From contig JAJXZK010000160.1 of NCBI GenBank assembly GCA_021780095.1, positions 1 to 8,207 on the forward strand: DNA of 8,207 nucleotides. The letters are read 5' to 3'. Position numbers and translations under genes: made by a program. The DNA is from Acidobacteriota bacterium. Its GTDB lineage: Bacteria > Acidobacteriota > Terriglobia > Terriglobales > Acidobacteriaceae. The notes under the pieces are model-generated. The model saw nothing but the letters and a program-made list of their open reading frames with translations. It did not search any database and was not told the DNA's origin. This document shows positions 7,100-8,207 of this stretch, in pieces; the stretch's first letter is position 1, and each line of letters begins with the position of its first letter.

Positions 7100-7400
7100 G
7101 CTGGACATGAGGCGTTCTCCAGAAGTGGAAGCTGGCGATTCCTCCTCGCCGAGGCCCGCGCGGATGGCAAGTTTCTCGGTACCTTGCGCCAAGGGAAAGG
7201 ATGTCGATTGGACGTTCCTGTCGCCGTCTGCGGGATTCGTGCCAGGGAAGCGCACAGAAAAGTTCTGTCTCGGCGGAAACGAGCTTCTTGTCGATTCAAC
7301 AGGCTAGAGCCGAATCTTGATGGAGGACTTTGCCATCACCATGGCCGATGAGTTGGAGCATCCCAAGCATATGCGGCAGTGCTTCACAGTGGGGTACTAA
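7100..7400 (+). pseudogene. Decayed second copy of the small NAD(P)-binding oxidoreductase (C-terminal half)
   Basis: Three reading segments together match the C-terminal half of the intact gene at 3922-4533. One frame gives EARADGKFLGTLR (from 7151), matching EARAGVNFLAALQ. After a one-base gain near 7186-7195, another frame gives DVDWTFLSPSAGFVPGKRT and then NELLVDSTG, matching DWTFLSPSAEFVPGDRT and DELLVDSSG. An in-frame TAG at 7305-7307 then interrupts the protein. The same frame continues with MEDFAITMADELEHP and ends FTVGY at a TAA (7398-7400), just as the intact protein ends. A weaker match (LD, then PE at the right spacing) reaches back to about 7100. No Rossmann GxxGxxG segment is present. 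The relic is therefore truncated, frameshifted and stop-interrupted. It lies inverted relative to the intact copy and has clearly diverged from it, so the duplication or acquisition is not recent. Confidence 0.85.
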
Positions 7401-7645
7401 TATCTTCCCACCGAGTAATCATACGGCGGATCGATTGGAGCGAAAGGATCGGAACAGGTGATCTTTACCGGTCGGAAGGATGGGCACTTGACCTCTGCTT
7501 CTGAGAGGGAATACATATAGTGCGCTGTCGGAATGCACTTTCTTCTTGGCGTGAACATCTGCTCGTTTGCGGCTACCGAACGGAGCTGGCCAATTTCTCA
7601 AATTAAAAGGTACGAAATGCTTTACGCAGTGGTTTTGATAACGCC
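7401..7645. other. Stretch with no recognisable gene
   Basis: Roughly 245 bases between two gene relics. No open frame here resembles a known family on either strand; a 60-codon minus-strand frame (7419-7601) is compositionally unremarkable. A TTGACC at 7488-7493 and an AT-rich ATACATATAG at 7511-7520 look loosely promoter-like but do not form a well-spaced -35/-10 pair. An ATG at 7617 with AAAAGG upstream opens only a 13-codon frame, ending at TAG 7656-7658 inside the next Shine-Dalgarno. Confidence 0.5.
7597..7607 (+). repeat. Direct repeat CTCAAATTAAA, copy 1 (copy 2 at 7891-7901)
   Basis: The same 11 bases occur at 7891-7901. In both places the repeat starts exactly 20 bases before an ATG (7617 and 7911) and is followed by a purine-rich ribosome-binding stretch. 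Single 11-base repeats are expected by chance in 8 kb, so only the shared placement makes it notable. Confidence 0.35.
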
Positions 7646-7656
7646 GTGTCAGATAT

Positions 7657-7662
7657 AGGAGG
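7657..7662 (+). promoter_or_regulatory. Shine-Dalgarno AGGAGG pointing at an out-of-frame ATG
   Basis: AGGAGG lies 5 bases before ATG at 7668-7670. That ATG opens only a 14-codon frame (MTSPAGCLWT...) ending in TGA. The HdeD-like sequence that follows is in a different frame. This looks like the original start of a now broken gene. Confidence 0.5.
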
Positions 7663-7667
7663 CTGCT

Positions 7668-7858
7668 ATGACGTCTCCGGCTGGATGCTTGTGGACGGCA
7701 TCATCACCCTGATTCTGGGGATTCTGGTCTGGGCGCAGTGGCCTATGGCCGCCCTGTGGATCATCGGCCTGTTCATCGGAATTAACTTAATTACTACCGG
7801 GTGCTCGCAAATGTTCGTGGCCTTTGCCGTGCGGCGGATAGCCACTGAGCCTGGCTGA
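7668..7858 (+). pseudogene. Remnant of an HdeD-family (DUF308) membrane protein, C-terminal third only
   Basis: The frame ending at TGA 7856-7858 encodes two hydrophobic segments: WMLVDGIITLILGILVWAQW (about 7679-7738) and ALWIIGLFIGINLITTG (about 7752-7802), followed by a short tail. These resemble the last two transmembrane helices of HdeD-type acid-resistance/DUF308 proteins, including the conserved LGILVWAQWP turn. The full family has about six helices in some 180-200 residues; here only about 60 residues remain. The frame can be opened by GTG at 7646, which lacks a ribosome-binding site, or by ATG at 7680, deep in the first helix. The only good site (AGGAGG, ATG 7668) reads another frame. 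An internal deletion that joined the old start region to the last third out of frame would explain this. A translated mini-protein of two helices is the alternative. Confidence 0.65.
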
Positions 7859-7898
7859 CGCCGCTCTATTGGCTCGGCCGTCACCGACGGCTCAAATT

Positions 7899-7908
7899 AA
7901 AGGAGGTG
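7899..7908 (+). promoter_or_regulatory. Near-ideal Shine-Dalgarno for the SDR gene
   Basis: AAAGGAGGTG precedes ATG 7911 with a short spacer, close to a full complement of the 16S rRNA 3' end. This predicts efficient translation and fixes the start. Confidence 0.85.
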
Positions 7909-7910
7909 TT

Positions 7911-8207
7911 ATGGGACAAAAAGTGCTTATCACTGCTGCAGCGTCTGGCATCGGGCTTGCGGTAGCTCGGGCCTTTACTTCAGCCGGCGCCAAAGCATTC
8001 ATCACGGATATCAATGAACAAGCGATTGAAACTGCGAAACAGGAAATCCCCGGCTTGCTCGCAACATTGTGCAACAACGGCAAGCGCTCCGATATCGAAC
8101 GGATGGTTCCCGCAGCGGTTGAGGCGCTGGGTGGCCTGGACGTCCTGGTGAACAACGCCGGCATCTCGGGTCCTACTGCCTCTGTCGAAACGGTGGATCC
8201 AGACGAA
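7911..8207 (+). CDS. Short-chain dehydrogenase/reductase (SDR), 3' partial
   Basis: The first 99 codons are open to the window edge. The product begins with a Rossmann strand and the SDR cofactor motif in the form TAAASGIG (residues 8-15), where Ala replaces the usual first Gly of TGxxxGIG. An acidic residue, D33, ends the second strand in ITDIN; Asp here usually favours NAD(H) over NADP(H) in classical SDRs. The structural NNAG motif is at residues 81-84, within LDVLVNNAGISGP. The catalytic Ser-Tyr-Lys lies beyond the window, so activity cannot be judged. The third-strand position that is normally Asp-hydrophobic reads C54-N55-N56, a small departure. The gene starts 52 bases after the HdeD remnant. 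Its strong ribosome-binding site suggests it is a live gene. The substrate is unknown. Confidence 0.9.
   Translation, partial: MGQKVLITAAASGIGLAVARAFTSAGAKAFITDINEQAIETAKQEIPGLLATLCNNGKRSDIERMVPAAVEALGGLDVLVNNAGISGPTASVETVDPDE

Noticed and set aside
7007..7351. 114-codon and 96-codon overlapping plus-strand frames as separate genes
   Set aside because: Each matches a different piece of the same oxidoreductase relic; together they are one frameshifted pseudogene, not two genes.
7488..7521. TTGACC with TATAGT as a promoter
   Set aside because: The spacing is 22 bases, too long for a typical sigma-70 promoter; the alternative -10 (TACATA) fits poorly.
7877..7891. GCCGTC-ACC-GACGGC hairpin as a terminator after the HdeD remnant
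   Set aside because: A 6-base stem with a 3-base loop, followed by TCAAATTAA rather than a T-run; too weak to call a terminator.

Overview
The window is ordinary-looking bacterial chromosome of moderately high GC content. It holds seven genes or gene remnants on both strands, plus one further partial gene at each edge-type boundary (a cytochrome at the left edge, a dehydrogenase at the right). The mix suggests an Acidobacteriota (Terriglobia-like) soil bacterium: a periplasmic molybdenum dehydrogenase with its own cytochrome c, an OprB-like porin, a SnoaL-like ester cyclase, an HdeD-like fragment and small NAD(P)-binding oxidoreductases. This placement is inferred from gene content and protein style. 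No rRNA, tRNA or marker gene is present to settle it.

Left block (2-3882, + strand) is a three-gene operon. It encodes a multi-heme cytochrome c (5' end outside the window), a two-cluster [2Fe-2S] subunit and a Tat-exported molybdopterin large subunit of the isoquinoline 1-oxidoreductase / aldehyde dehydrogenase type. Together they should form a periplasmic hydroxylase or dehydrogenase that passes electrons Mo to Fe-S to heme to the respiratory chain. The substrate cannot be read from the sequence.

Middle block (3922-6823) holds three separately transcribed genes. A small NAD(P)-binding oxidoreductase (-) and a SnoaL/NTF2-fold protein (+) diverge from a 489-base intergenic region with several inverted repeats. 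A porin gene (-) converges on the SnoaL gene; its best start is a TTG behind a good Shine-Dalgarno site.

Right block (about 6836-7910) is gene-poor and decaying. It has a strong imperfect hairpin in the porin upstream region and a frameshifted, stop-interrupted relic of a second copy of the small oxidoreductase, in inverted orientation to the intact copy. It also has about 245 bases with no recognisable gene, and the C-terminal third of an HdeD-family membrane protein whose only good ribosome-binding site leads into the wrong frame. A short-chain dehydrogenase gene with a near-ideal Shine-Dalgarno site begins at 7911 and runs off the right edge.

I saw no CRISPR array, complete insertion sequence, RNA gene or clearly new multi-gene system. 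The most informative signals are the two gene relics and the structured leader regions.
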